Of a stretch of DNA of 64,000 nt, positions 36,705-44,132 are shown piece after piece. Under the pieces are notes generated by a model, which did no database searches, was not told the DNA's origin, and saw nothing but the letters and a program-made list of their open reading frames with translations. The stretch covers positions 248,001 through 312,000 of the forward strand of contig NZ_NFIP01000001.1 of the NCBI RefSeq assembly GCF_002161805.1, in the 5' to 3' direction. The translations under genes were made by a program, and so were the position numbers. The stretch's first letter is position 1, and each line of letters opens with the position of its first letter. The DNA comes from Collinsella sp. An307. GTDB taxonomy: Bacteria; Actinomycetota; Coriobacteriia; Coriobacteriales; Coriobacteriaceae.

Positions 36705-37967
36705 ATGGCAGAGCAGATGATTTCTGTTGAAGAGGCGCGCGCCATCGTGCTCGCGCACATTACACCGACCGATGCTATTGAGGTTGAGACATGGCGCGCG
36801 GTGGGGTTGCCGCTTGCGGAGGATATTACGACCGATATTGACCTCTCTCCCTTTGCTAACAGCGCCATGGACGGTTACGCCGTGCACAGCGAGGACCTGG
36901 CCGCCGCCACGTCTGACGCGCCCGTCATCCTCGACGTTGTGGGTCATGAGGCGGCGGGTCATGTATATACCGGCTCGGTGGGGGCCGGTCAGGCCGTGCG
37001 CATCATGACGGGCGCGCCCGTGCCCGAAGGGCTTGACGCCGTTGTGAAGTACGAGATCGTCGACGTGTTGGATGGCGACGGCAACGAGGGCTCGCGCATC
37101 GCGTTCACGCGCCCCGCCAAAGTGGGGGAGAACATTCGCGAGGCCGGTCTCGAGGCGCATGCGGGCGAGCGCGTCCTCGCGGCGGGCGAGGTGCTCACGT
37201 CCGCAGGTGCGGGGCTCGCCGCGTCGGCGGGCCATGAGAAGGTGCGCGTGCACCGTGCCCCTGTGGTAGGCGTGCTCTCCGTCGGCACCGAGCTTGTCGG
37301 CGTGACGGACGTTCCTGCGCGCGGGCAGATCCGCGACGCCAACGCGACCGCGCTGCTCGCCGCGGCACTGGAGGCGGGGGCCGAGCCCCGTTTCTTCGGC
37401 ATCGCCTGCGACGACGAGGCGGCAATCGCCGCGAGCGTCCACGAGATGGTCGCGTCGTGCGACTTCGTCATCACGAGCGGCGGGGCGTCCGCGGGAGACT
37501 ATGACTTTATCGAAGAGCTCGTGCGCCGCGAGGGAGAGGTGCTCTTCGACCGCATCTCGATGCGCCCGGGTAAGGCCATCACCTTCGGCATCCTGGGCGG
37601 AAAGCCGTTTCTTGGACTCTCCGGGAATCCGGCGGCGGCGTGTGTTGGCTTCGAGATGCTCGCTCGCCCGGCCATCCGCGCTATGCGCGGCCACACCGCG
37701 CTCGACCGCCCCGTTCAGAGCGCGCGCGTAGACGCACCCATCACCAAGCGCCAGGCGCGACGCTTCTACGATCGCGCGCGCGTAGTGCGCGACCCTGTGA
37801 CCGGCGCGCTTGCCGTCGATCACTCCTTCTCGCAGAACTCTGCTCTTCTGGGGACGCTCCACCGCGCGAACTGCCTGCTCGTCGTTCCCGAGGGCATGCA
37901 GGGGCTTGAGGCCGGCGACATGGCGGATGTGGTGCGCATCGACCTTCCGGAAGGGGTTGAGCTCTAG
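36705..37967 (+). CDS. moeA: Molybdopterin molybdenumtransferase MoeA
   Basis: Inserts molybdate into adenylylated molybdopterin. The 420-residue protein shows the MoeA order: SVEEARAIVL, PFANSAMDGYAV, VRIMTGAPVPEG, RGQIRDANATAL, SGGASAGDYDF and LSGNPAAACVGFEMLARP. AAGGAGG precedes ATG 36705. mogA/moaB-type gene and modABC follow, so this is a molybdenum operon. It is divergent from adhE. Confidence 0.95.
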   Translation: MAEQMISVEEARAIVLAHITPTDAIEVETWRAVGLPLAEDITTDIDLSPFANSAMDGYAVHSEDLAAATSDAPVILDVVGHEAAGHVYTGSVGAGQAVRIMTGAPVPEGLDAVVKYEIVDVLDGDGNEGSRIAFTRPAKVGENIREAGLEAHAGERVLAAGEVLTSAGAGLAASAGHEKVRVHRAPVVGVLSVGTELVGVTDVPARGQIRDANATALLAAALEAGAEPRFFGIACDDEAAIAASVHEMVASCDFVITSGGASAGDYDFIEELVRREGEVLFDRISMRPGKAITFGILGGKPFLGLSGNPAAACVGFEMLARPAIRAMRGHTALDRPVQSARVDAPITKRQARRFYDRARVVRDPVTGALAVDHSFSQNSALLGTLHRANCLLVVPEGMQGLEAGDMADVVRIDLPEGVEL

Positions 37968-37970
37968 ATT

Positions 37971-38444
37971 ATGGATATCAGAATCGCCATCATCACCTGC
38001 TCGGACACGCGCGATCTTGCTGCCGATGAGGCGGGAGCTGCCCTCGAGTCGCTTATCGCCGAGGCCGGCTGGACCTGTGCCTGCCATACCGTGGTGCGAG
38101 ACGACGAGGACGAGATCTCGCGCGCCATTGTGGATGCAACCGACGTTGCCGCCGCAGACATCGTCATCACGTGCGGCGGGACGGGACTGTCGTTGCGTGA
38201 CGTCACGCCCGAGGCGACCGCGCGGGTCTGCGAGCGCGACGTGCCCGGTATTGCCGAGGCTGTGCGTGCCTACTCTATGACCAAGACGCGGCGTGCCATG
38301 CTCTCGCGCGCTCGCTGCATGCAGCGCGGGCGTGCCCTCGTGGTGAACTTTCCCGGCTCGACCAAGGCGGCACGCGAGAGCTGGGAGGGCATTGCCGACC
38401 AGTTTGAGCACGCCGTCAAGATGAGTGCCGGTGGCGGTCATTAG
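37971..38444 (+). CDS. mogA: MogA/MoaB family molybdopterin adenylyltransferase
   Basis: Activates molybdopterin as the adenylate before metal insertion by MoeA. The 157-residue protein shows AIITCSDTRDL, the loop ITCGGTGLSLRDVTPEAT, and LVVNFPGSTKAA, the MoCF signatures. It starts 3 bp after moeA, with GAAGGGG inside the moeA end. MogA and MoaB are hard to separate by sequence; the activity is the same in bacteria that have only one. Confidence 0.92.
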   Translation: MDIRIAIITCSDTRDLAADEAGAALESLIAEAGWTCACHTVVRDDEDEISRAIVDATDVAAADIVITCGGTGLSLRDVTPEATARVCERDVPGIAEAVRAYSMTKTRRAMLSRARCMQRGRALVVNFPGSTKAARESWEGIADQFEHAVKMSAGGGH

Positions 38445-38591
38445 GGGCTGCCCACCAACTTGAGGTGATTATTGCGCCGTTTTGCTATCTGGGATAATTC
38501 AAGGTCGCCCGAGGCAGAGGCCGGTTTTGCCGTTGAGGCGAAAAACTCGCGATGTAAGTGGGCTTCCTCCCCACTAAACTTGCGCTTCTCT

Positions 38592-38613
38592 ATTATCCTC
38601 AAATGAGTATAAT
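38592..38613 (+). promoter_or_regulatory. modA promoter -10 inside a 22-bp dyad
   Basis: TATAAT (38608-38613) is a perfect -10. It forms the right end of an inverted repeat: ATTATCCTCA (38592-38601) and TGAGTATAAT (38604-38613) match at 9 of 10. This is where a molybdate-responsive repressor such as ModE would bind. No modE gene is seen here and the site does not match the E. coli ModE consensus closely. Confidence 0.6.
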
Positions 38614-38661
38614 GATGAGCAGGTTAGATGTGCCTGATAGGGCACGGGGAAAGGGGCATCT

Positions 38662-39531
38662 ATGAAGGACCTGCTTGTTTCGCGTCGTAGCATCGCTGGT
38701 TTTGGCGTGGCGGCGGCCGCAGTGGCGCTCACCGCTTGCGGTAACACCGCTGCAGAGGGCAGCGCGCCGGCGGCGGGGTCCGCATCCGCCGAGTCGTCTG
38801 ACGGCTCCGTCCAGCTCCAGGTCTTCGCCGCCAACTCACTTGAGAAGGCCATGCCCGAGGTCGAGGCGCTCTACACGGAGCAGACCGGCGTGACCTTTGC
38901 GGACACCCAGTACAAGGGCTCGGGTGACCTCGTCGAGCAGATGCGCGGCGGTGCCCCCGTCGACATCCTCATTACCGCCTCGGCGGGCACCATGGACGAT
39001 GCCGAGGAGGCGGGACTCGTCGATGCGGACACGCGTGAGGACATGTTCGTGAACGACCTCGTCATCGTGCGTGCGGAGGGGTCGGATATCGAGATTTCCT
39101 CGCTCAAGGACGTTGCCTCCGTCGACGGCAACATCGCAATCGGCGAGCCCGGCGCGGTGCCGGCGGGCAAGTACGCCAACCAGGCACTCGCGAGTGTGGG
39201 CCTCTACACCGAGGACGAGGGCGAGGGCGGCGAGTACGATGCCTCCATCGCCGATAAGGTGGTCCAGGCAGACAAGGTCGGTACCGCCGCACAGTACGTC
39301 TCGACCGGTGACTGCGTCATCGGATTCGTCTACACCTCGGACGTATACCGCTATGACGGTATCGAGGTCGCCTATACGTGCCCTGCCGAGAGCCACAAGG
39401 CGATCGTCTACCCGGGCGCGGTGGCGACAAGCTCCGAGAACGCCGACGCCGCAGCTGACTTCCTCGCGTTTTGCATGGATAACGAGGACGCGCTCGCCAT
39501 CTGGGCCGAGTACGGCTTCGAGCTCGCCTAG
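38662..39531 (+). CDS. modA: Molybdate ABC transporter substrate-binding lipoprotein
   Basis: Binds molybdate outside the membrane and passes it to ModB. The 289-residue precursor has a lipoprotein signal with twin Arg (SRRSIAGFG) and lipobox LTAC (Cys at about residue 26). The mature part shows LQVFAANSLEKAMPEVE, FADTQYKGSGDLVEQ, GGAPVDILITAS and CVIGFVYTSDV, the ModA pattern. GAAAGGGG lies upstream of ATG 38662. It is the first gene of modABC. Confidence 0.94.
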   Translation: MKDLLVSRRSIAGFGVAAAAVALTACGNTAAEGSAPAAGSASAESSDGSVQLQVFAANSLEKAMPEVEALYTEQTGVTFADTQYKGSGDLVEQMRGGAPVDILITASAGTMDDAEEAGLVDADTREDMFVNDLVIVRAEGSDIEISSLKDVASVDGNIAIGEPGAVPAGKYANQALASVGLYTEDEGEGGEYDASIADKVVQADKVGTAAQYVSTGDCVIGFVYTSDVYRYDGIEVAYTCPAESHKAIVYPGAVATSSENADAAADFLAFCMDNEDALAIWAEYGFELA

Positions 39532-39572
39532 CGCGTCTTGCCCGGTTGGGGTGCGCGCCCCGACGGCTCAGG

Positions 39573-39584
39573 TATACTCGTCGC
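39573..39584 (+). promoter_or_regulatory. -10 element giving a probable leaderless modB transcript
   Basis: TATACT (39573-39578) is followed by six bases and then ATG 39585. The +1 would fall on or beside the start codon. No SD is visible. Leaderless mRNAs are common in Actinomycetota. Confidence 0.5.
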
Positions 39585-41195
39585 ATGATGAACGCTCGCC
39601 AACATAGCATGTTCCCCCCTAGTCGCCCCGCACGTTGCGTGCGGGGCGGCTGCTGCCTGCTTGCCCCGCGGGAGGTTGGCGCTCGAGGAGCTGCTCGCAT
39701 TCCGTTGGTTCTTTTTGTCATGACGGCCCTCGTTATTGGTTTTGTTTGGTGCGCGACGCCCGTCACCGCGTGGGCGGACTCCAAGGACGATCGCGCGGAG
39801 CAAAACGCTCTTGCAGATACAGACGCCGGTTTTGGCCTTACGGACTTCACGCGCTATCAGACAGGCAATAGTCGCCCGGTAGAGGGGGAGGATATTGGGT
39901 ATCGCTATCCTCTTGACGATGATGCCGATGTGGTGATTGCGGTGACCGCGGAGGGGAAGGCGCTCGTCTTCGTGGACGAGGAAGCGAGCACCGAGGCAGG
40001 CTTTGCTGCGGAGGGCGCAGACGACGCCGATGCCTTCCGCGAACTTGCCGAAGAGCTCGATGAGCGCGTCGCAAAAGGCGGCGAGACCCTTGCGGACAAC
40101 CCCGGTCGCGAGTGGACGACCTCCACGGCGTCGGAGGCCATCGTCGGTCCCTATCGGGTGCGGGTGGGCGTCGCGGCAGGCGGCAGGCGCTATGTTTCGG
40201 TAGTCCCCACCGAGATGCCGACGGGAAGCACGCCCGCAGCCGCTGCGGAGCAACAAGGGCTCGACCTTTCCGAGGTGCTCAGTTGGGTGGATACCGCCCG
40301 TCTTGTGCCGGTATCCGCTGTTGCCGGCGCTACGGAGGTGACGCTTGGCGAGCAGGCGGCAAACTTCTTCTCTGAGCTCGATATGCGTCCGTTTTGGGTG
40401 TCGCTTAAAACCAGTGCGGTCGCGCTCGTCATCACCTTTATCTTGGGGCTGTTCGCCGCTTGGAAGACGATGGGCACCTCAAGCCGCCTTAAGGGCGTGC
40501 TCGACTCTGTCTTTACTATCCCCATGGTGTTGCCCCCCACGGTGTGCGGCTTTCTTCTGCTGCTCATCTTTGGTAACGCCACGCCCCTCGGCCGCTGGCT
40601 TATCGCTCACGGCGTGTCCCTCGTTTTCACGTGGGAGGCGGCCGTCATTGCCGCGGTGGTGGTGAGTTTTCCGCTCATGTATCGCACGGCGCTCGGCGCC
40701 TTTGAGTCGCTTGATGCCTCGATGCTCGATGCGGCGCGTACGCTCGGCTGGTCGGAGACGCGCATCTTCCGCCGTCTCATGATGCCCCTCGCCTGGCCGT
40801 CGATCGCGGCGGGCACGGTGCTTGCTTTTGCACGCGCGATGGGCGAGTTCGGCTGCACCCTCTTTTTTGCGGGCAACTACGCGGGCGTGACGCAAACGAT
40901 TCCCATCGCTATCTACTTCGAATGGATGAGCGGAAACACCGATGTGGCGCTCTTCTGGGTTGTCGTGGTGATTCTTTTCAGCTTTGTGGTGGTGCTCTTT
41001 ATCAACCTCTATACGGCGCGGAGCCTCCGTTACCGCGAGCGTGGTGGCACCGCTCGGCGCGCCCGGTCCGCGCGGCACGATGACCTGGCGCGTGCCGAGG
41101 AGCCTGCGGGCGACGTCCTGCGTATCGACCGCGCCGCGCTCCGCTCGCTCATCAAAGACGCCGCTGCAGCCTCGCCGCGGGAAAGGAGCAGGTAG
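39585..41195 (+). CDS. modB: Molybdate ABC transporter permease with N-terminal extracytoplasmic domain
   Basis: Membrane channel of the molybdate importer. At 536 residues it is more than twice the usual ModB length. The first part has a hydrophobic signal-anchor (IPLVLFVMTALVIGFVW, ending in an AWA-type site), then about 215 acidic extracytoplasmic residues that I do not recognise (VVIAVTAEGKALVFVDEEA lies in it). A normal ModB permease follows, with about five segments and the EAA loop (LDAARTLGWSETRIFRRLM, quoted in part). The extreme C-terminus has an extra basic stretch. No SD precedes ATG 39585, but a -10 sits six bases before it. The stop is directly followed by modC. Confidence 0.9.
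   Translation: MMNARQHSMFPPSRPARCVRGGCCLLAPREVGARGAARIPLVLFVMTALVIGFVWCATPVTAWADSKDDRAEQNALADTDAGFGLTDFTRYQTGNSRPVEGEDIGYRYPLDDDADVVIAVTAEGKALVFVDEEASTEAGFAAEGADDADAFRELAEELDERVAKGGETLADNPGREWTTSTASEAIVGPYRVRVGVAAGGRRYVSVVPTEMPTGSTPAAAAEQQGLDLSEVLSWVDTARLVPVSAVAGATEVTLGEQAANFFSELDMRPFWVSLKTSAVALVITFILGLFAAWKTMGTSSRLKGVLDSVFTIPMVLPPTVCGFLLLLIFGNATPLGRWLIAHGVSLVFTWEAAVIAAVVVSFPLMYRTALGAFESLDASMLDAARTLGWSETRIFRRLMMPLAWPSIAAGTVLAFARAMGEFGCTLFFAGNYAGVTQTIPIAIYFEWMSGNTDVALFWVVVVILFSFVVVLFINLYTARSLRYRERGGTARRARSARHDDLARAEEPAGDVLRIDRAALRSLIKDAAAASPRERSR
39622..39650. other. Strong hairpin in the 5' coding end of modB
   Basis: GTCGCCCCGCACG and CGTGCGGGGCGGC pair over 13 bp (one G-T wobble) with a TTG loop, 37 bp after the start codon. 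No T-run follows. It may slow ribosomes or polymerase at the modA-modB junction. Confidence 0.6.
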
Positions 41196-42266
41196 ATGTC
41201 GCTTTCCCTTGCCATCAAGAAGGCGTACCCCGGGTTTACCCTCGACATTGAGCTCGAAGCGGGCGAGGAGCGCGTGGCGCTGCTTGGCGCCTCCGGTTGC
41301 GGCAAGAGCTGCACCCTGCGCTGCATCGCCGGTGTCGAGACACCCGACGAGGGGCGCATCGTAGTCAACGGCGTCACGTTCTTCGACTCCAAGGCGCACA
41401 TCAATTTGACGCCCCAGCAGCGCAAATGCGCCCTGCTCTTTCAGAACTACCAGCTCTTTCCCAACCTTACGGTGGAGGAGAACGTGCGCGCGGGGATGGA
41501 CCGCGCCCTCGACGCCGCAGCGCAGGAGGACCTTGCGCGCCGTTGTCTCGCCATCTTTGGCATGTCGACCTTTGCCGACCGCTATCCGGCGCGCCTCTCG
41601 GGTGGGCAGCAGCAGCGCGTAGCGCTTGCGCGCATGATCGCGGCGCACCCGGGCATCTACATGTTCGACGAGCCCATGAGCGCGCTCGACTCCTACCTCA
41701 AAAGCGCGCTCGAACAAAACCTGCTTGACCTCTTCGGCGCACTCGACGCCACCGTTCTCTACGTAAGCCACGACATCGACGAGGCATGCCGCCTGTGCGA
41801 TCGCATCGTTGTCATGCACGGTGGGCGAGCGGTCGAGTCCGGTACCCCCGCCGAGCTCCTACGCGCCCCCAAAACGCTCGCGGCGCTTCGCCTTACGGGC
41901 TGCAAGAACACGAGCCCTGCGCGCAAGGTATCGGATACGGTGGTAGAGGCGATCGACTGGGGGATGACCTTCGATGCGGGTGCCCCCGTGCCCGACGACG
42001 TTGCCTATCTGGGTGTTCGCGCGTCGTACTTCCATCGCGACAACCGTGCCGCCCGCGGGCGCAACAGCTACGACCTTACCGTTGCCCGCGTAAGCGACTC
42101 GCGCTTTGAGCGCTTGGTTCTGCTCGACCCGCCGCGCGCAGACTCGCCGAGCCGCCTGCAATGGAAGATCGACCTGAGGAGCGCCTCTGCAGACGAACTT
42201 CCCGAACGCGGCGATGTGCTGCGCATGCACTTCGATGCAAAACGCATCCATCTCGTTTCCCGGTAA
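41196..42266 (+). CDS. modC: Molybdate ABC transporter ATP-binding protein
   Basis: Powers molybdate uptake. The 356-residue protein has Walker A GASGCGKS, signature LSGGQQQR, Walker B IYMFDEP and the His switch (SHDIDEA), then a C-terminal 120-residue domain of TOBE/MOP type (VVEAIDWGMTFDAG onwards) that in ModC can sense molybdate. The start directly follows the modB stop, with GAAAGGAG inside modB. The C-domain is only weakly like the classical MOP domain. Confidence 0.94.
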   Translation: MSLSLAIKKAYPGFTLDIELEAGEERVALLGASGCGKSCTLRCIAGVETPDEGRIVVNGVTFFDSKAHINLTPQQRKCALLFQNYQLFPNLTVEENVRAGMDRALDAAAQEDLARRCLAIFGMSTFADRYPARLSGGQQQRVALARMIAAHPGIYMFDEPMSALDSYLKSALEQNLLDLFGALDATVLYVSHDIDEACRLCDRIVVMHGGRAVESGTPAELLRAPKTLAALRLTGCKNTSPARKVSDTVVEAIDWGMTFDAGAPVPDDVAYLGVRASYFHRDNRAARGRNSYDLTVARVSDSRFERLVLLDPPRADSPSRLQWKIDLRSASADELPERGDVLRMHFDAKRIHLVSR

Positions 42267-42358
42267 GGGCCGCTGCGACGAGCGGCAGGTGATGTGCTAG
42301 GTTATCGGTATGCAAACAGAGCGGGCCGCCCCTGCGGTCCTCGTCCGAAGGAGAACCC

Positions 42359-42736
42359 ATGAGCAAGAAGGTCATCGCATCCAACAACGCACCTGCAGCG
42401 GTCGGGCCGTATTCGGCAGGTATCGACGCGGGCTCTACGGTCTACCTCTCCGGTCAGCTCGGGCTTGACCCGGCGACGGGCGTGCTCGCCGCGGGCGTCG
42501 AGGCGCAGGCGCGCCAGTCGCTCGCCAACATCGGGGCGCTTCTTGAGGCGGCGGGGCTCGGCTATGCCGATGTTGTCAAGACGACCGTCCTTCTGGTGAA
42601 TATCGATGATTTCGCCTGCGTGAACGAAGTTTATGCCGAGGTGTTCCCGGAGCCGTTCCCGGCACGCAGCTGCTTTGCCGTCGCGGCTCTTCCCAAGGGC
42701 GCCCTCGTAGAGATCGAGGCCATCGCTGCGCGGTAA
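42359..42736 (+). CDS. ridA: RidA family enamine/imine deaminase
   Basis: Hydrolyses reactive enamines and imines such as 2-aminoacrylate. The 125-residue protein has the YjgF/RidA pattern: [36 protein letters not shown] and [23 protein letters not shown] (quoted in part), with the substrate-binding Arg in PARSCF. GAAGGAGAA precedes ATG 42359. A hicA remnant begins in frame right behind its stop. Confidence 0.95.
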   Translation: MSKKVIASNNAPAAVGPYSAGIDAGSTVYLSGQLGLDPATGVLAAGVEAQARQSLANIGALLEAAGLGYADVVKTTVLLVNIDDFACVNEVYAEVFPEPFPARSCFAVAALPKGALVEIEAIAAR

Positions 42737-42751
42737 ACACCGCGCGAAAAA

Positions 42752-42886
42752 AGCTCGCATCGAAAGCTCGAAAGGTTCGGCAAGGTCGTGGTCACCCCTT
42801 ACCATCGAACAGAGCTTGCCCGCGGCACGCGTGAGAGGCTTAAGAGAGATTTGGGATACCCAGGAAACGAAGGGAAATCGAAATGA
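42752..42886 (+). pseudogene. HicA toxin remnant (C-terminal part only)
   Basis: Reading from 42752 in the frame of ridA gives SSHRKLERFGKVVVTPYHRT, then ELARGTRERLKRDLG, ending in TGA 42884-42886. This matches the last two thirds of HicA (GSHH-x-hydrophobic strand, then VPxHxxELxRGTLRSILRDLG). The N-terminal half and any start codon are missing, and the catalytic His context (GSHH) has become SSHR. The TGA overlaps the hicB ATG as ATGA, the normal coupling in hicAB operons. This is a decayed toxin gene; the fragment is seen directly and the family match is from memory of the HicA pattern. Confidence 0.72.
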
Positions 42887-43146
42887 GGTGCACCCATCCT
42901 GCAATCTTCGAGAAGAATGAGTTGGGTGGTTACAGCATCCACTTCCCAGATCTTCCCGAGTGCTACACCGATGGCGATTCGTTTGAGGATGTTATCGAGA
43001 TGGCCTCGGAGGCCATGGAGCTTGTCGTGGAGTCATATGTGGATAACGGAAGGCCCCTTCCGCTGCCTTCACTGGACTGCAATCCACCCGAGGGCAAGCG
43101 GCTCGTGTATATCACGTCTATCTGCGCAGCGTCAGGGACCGCCTAA
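42883..43146 (+). CDS. hicB: HicB-like antitoxin, short form
   Basis: The 87-residue protein has the HicB partial RNase H fold: FEKNELGGYSIHFPDLPECYTDGDSFEDVIEMASEAMEL (quoted for pattern in part: YSIHFPDLPECYTDGDS), then GRPLPLPS. Full HicB proteins run to about 130 residues with a C-terminal ribbon-helix-helix or HTH domain; this one stops after VYITSICAASGTA, so the DNA-binding domain is missing. ATG 42883 overlaps the stop of a hicA remnant; GAAGGGAAA lies upstream. It may be a non-functional relic or a free anti-toxin fold. Confidence 0.8.
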   Translation: MRCTHPAIFEKNELGGYSIHFPDLPECYTDGDSFEDVIEMASEAMELVVESYVDNGRPLPLPSLDCNPPEGKRLVYITSICAASGTA

Positions 43147-43188
43147 ACAATCCCGTTCCTCCCGGACGCCCTGCGGCTTAGGGCGCGG

Positions 43189-43929
43189 TTACATCGTGCC
43201 GCGCCAGGTGTTCTTGATGATGCCGAAGCACTCGCGTAGCAAGTTGTTGGGGAGATACCACGCGATGGAGTGAGCGGATACACCCCAGGCATGGGAAACG
43301 TCCGCCGCTGCCGCGATGCGCATGGCGCGGTACACGTGGAAGTTATTGGTAACAATGCCCACACGGGCGTGCGCGGCATCGAAGAAGCGCTGTGCGAAGC
43401 GGATGTTCTCCGCTGTGGTGGTCGAGCGGTCCTCGCGTGAGATGCGGCTCGGAGCGACCCCGCGTTCTTCCAACCAATGCGCCATGCATGCCGCCTCGCT
43501 TATGGGCTCATTCGACCCCTTGCCGCCGCAAACGATTGTGTGCGTCGTCGGGTTCTCGGCGAGATAGGCCAAGGCGGCTTCGAGTCGGTTGCGGAGCACT
43601 ACAGAGGGGTTGCCATCGGGGCGCACCTGAGCGCCGAGCACCAGCAGGTAGTCGAGGCCGGCGGGAGGAGTGGCGGATGTTGCCCTCATGATACGGGCGC
43701 TCATGCAGAGAAAGACGAGGGCGACGACGGCGAGCAAGATGAAAGCGGCCAGGCAGAAACCGCCTGCAAGAGCGTTCGTGGGCAAAAGGGTGTGCGCGAT
43801 GCCCGGGAAAAGGCAGAGGGCGGCTATGACGTACCAGATGGCAAATAACGATGTGCCCGAGTTCACGAGCATGATGGATGCACCGTAGGCGGCGCTCGCG
43901 ATGCCAAGTACGATGAGGAGTGCTGCCAT
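43189..43929 (-). CDS. YdcF/SanA/ElyC family (DUF218) membrane protein
   Basis: Family of envelope proteins linked to cell-wall integrity and lipid carrier metabolism. The 246-residue protein has three N-terminal membrane segments (about 3-24, 28-50, 54-76) and a soluble DUF218 domain: YLLVLGAQVRPDGNPSVVL, CGGKGSNEPISEA, DRSTTTAENIRFA and GIVTNNFHVYRAM. The motif order is diagnostic. GAAGGTGCC precedes the ATG. It is divergent from the MFS gene; the shared 203-bp gap has repeats. Confidence 0.88.
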   Translation of the reverse strand: MAALLIVLGIASAAYGASIMLVNSGTSLFAIWYVIAALCLFPGIAHTLLPTNALAGGFCLAAFILLAVVALVFLCMSARIMRATSATPPAGLDYLLVLGAQVRPDGNPSVVLRNRLEAALAYLAENPTTHTIVCGGKGSNEPISEAACMAHWLEERGVAPSRISREDRSTTTAENIRFAQRFFDAAHARVGIVTNNFHVYRAMRIAAAADVSHAWGVSAHSIAWYLPNNLLRECFGIIKNTWRGTM

Positions 43930-43988
43930 GGCACCTTCTTTCTTGCTGGGCGTTTCCGGGCGCGTCGTGCCACCCCTGCATCAAAACA

Positions 43989-44062
43989 TATCAGAACGGT
44001 ACACGCGGTATCACGATTCTGACATCCTCGTATCAGGATTGCGTTTCCAACTTGTTCGAACA
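43989..44062. promoter_or_regulatory. Repeated TATCA motifs and a TGTTCGAACA palindrome
   Basis: TATCAGAACG (43989), TATCACGATT (44009) and TATCAGGATT (44031) lie 20 and 22 bp apart, about two helical turns. A perfect 10-bp palindrome TGTTCGAACA follows at 44053-44062. All lie in the gap between the divergent ydcF-type and MFS genes. Confidence 0.35.
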
Positions 44063-44132
44063 GCTTGAAGGAGATACCCTAGCAGGCGTGCGCGACGAGG
44101 CCGCGTTAGTTTCACCCAATTGGAGGAGACAT

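Noticed and set aside
38445-38661. Moco riboswitch before modA
   Set aside because: The stretch has GC-rich stems (for example AGTGGG/CCCACT) but I could not align it with the known Moco RNA core. A covariance-model search would decide.
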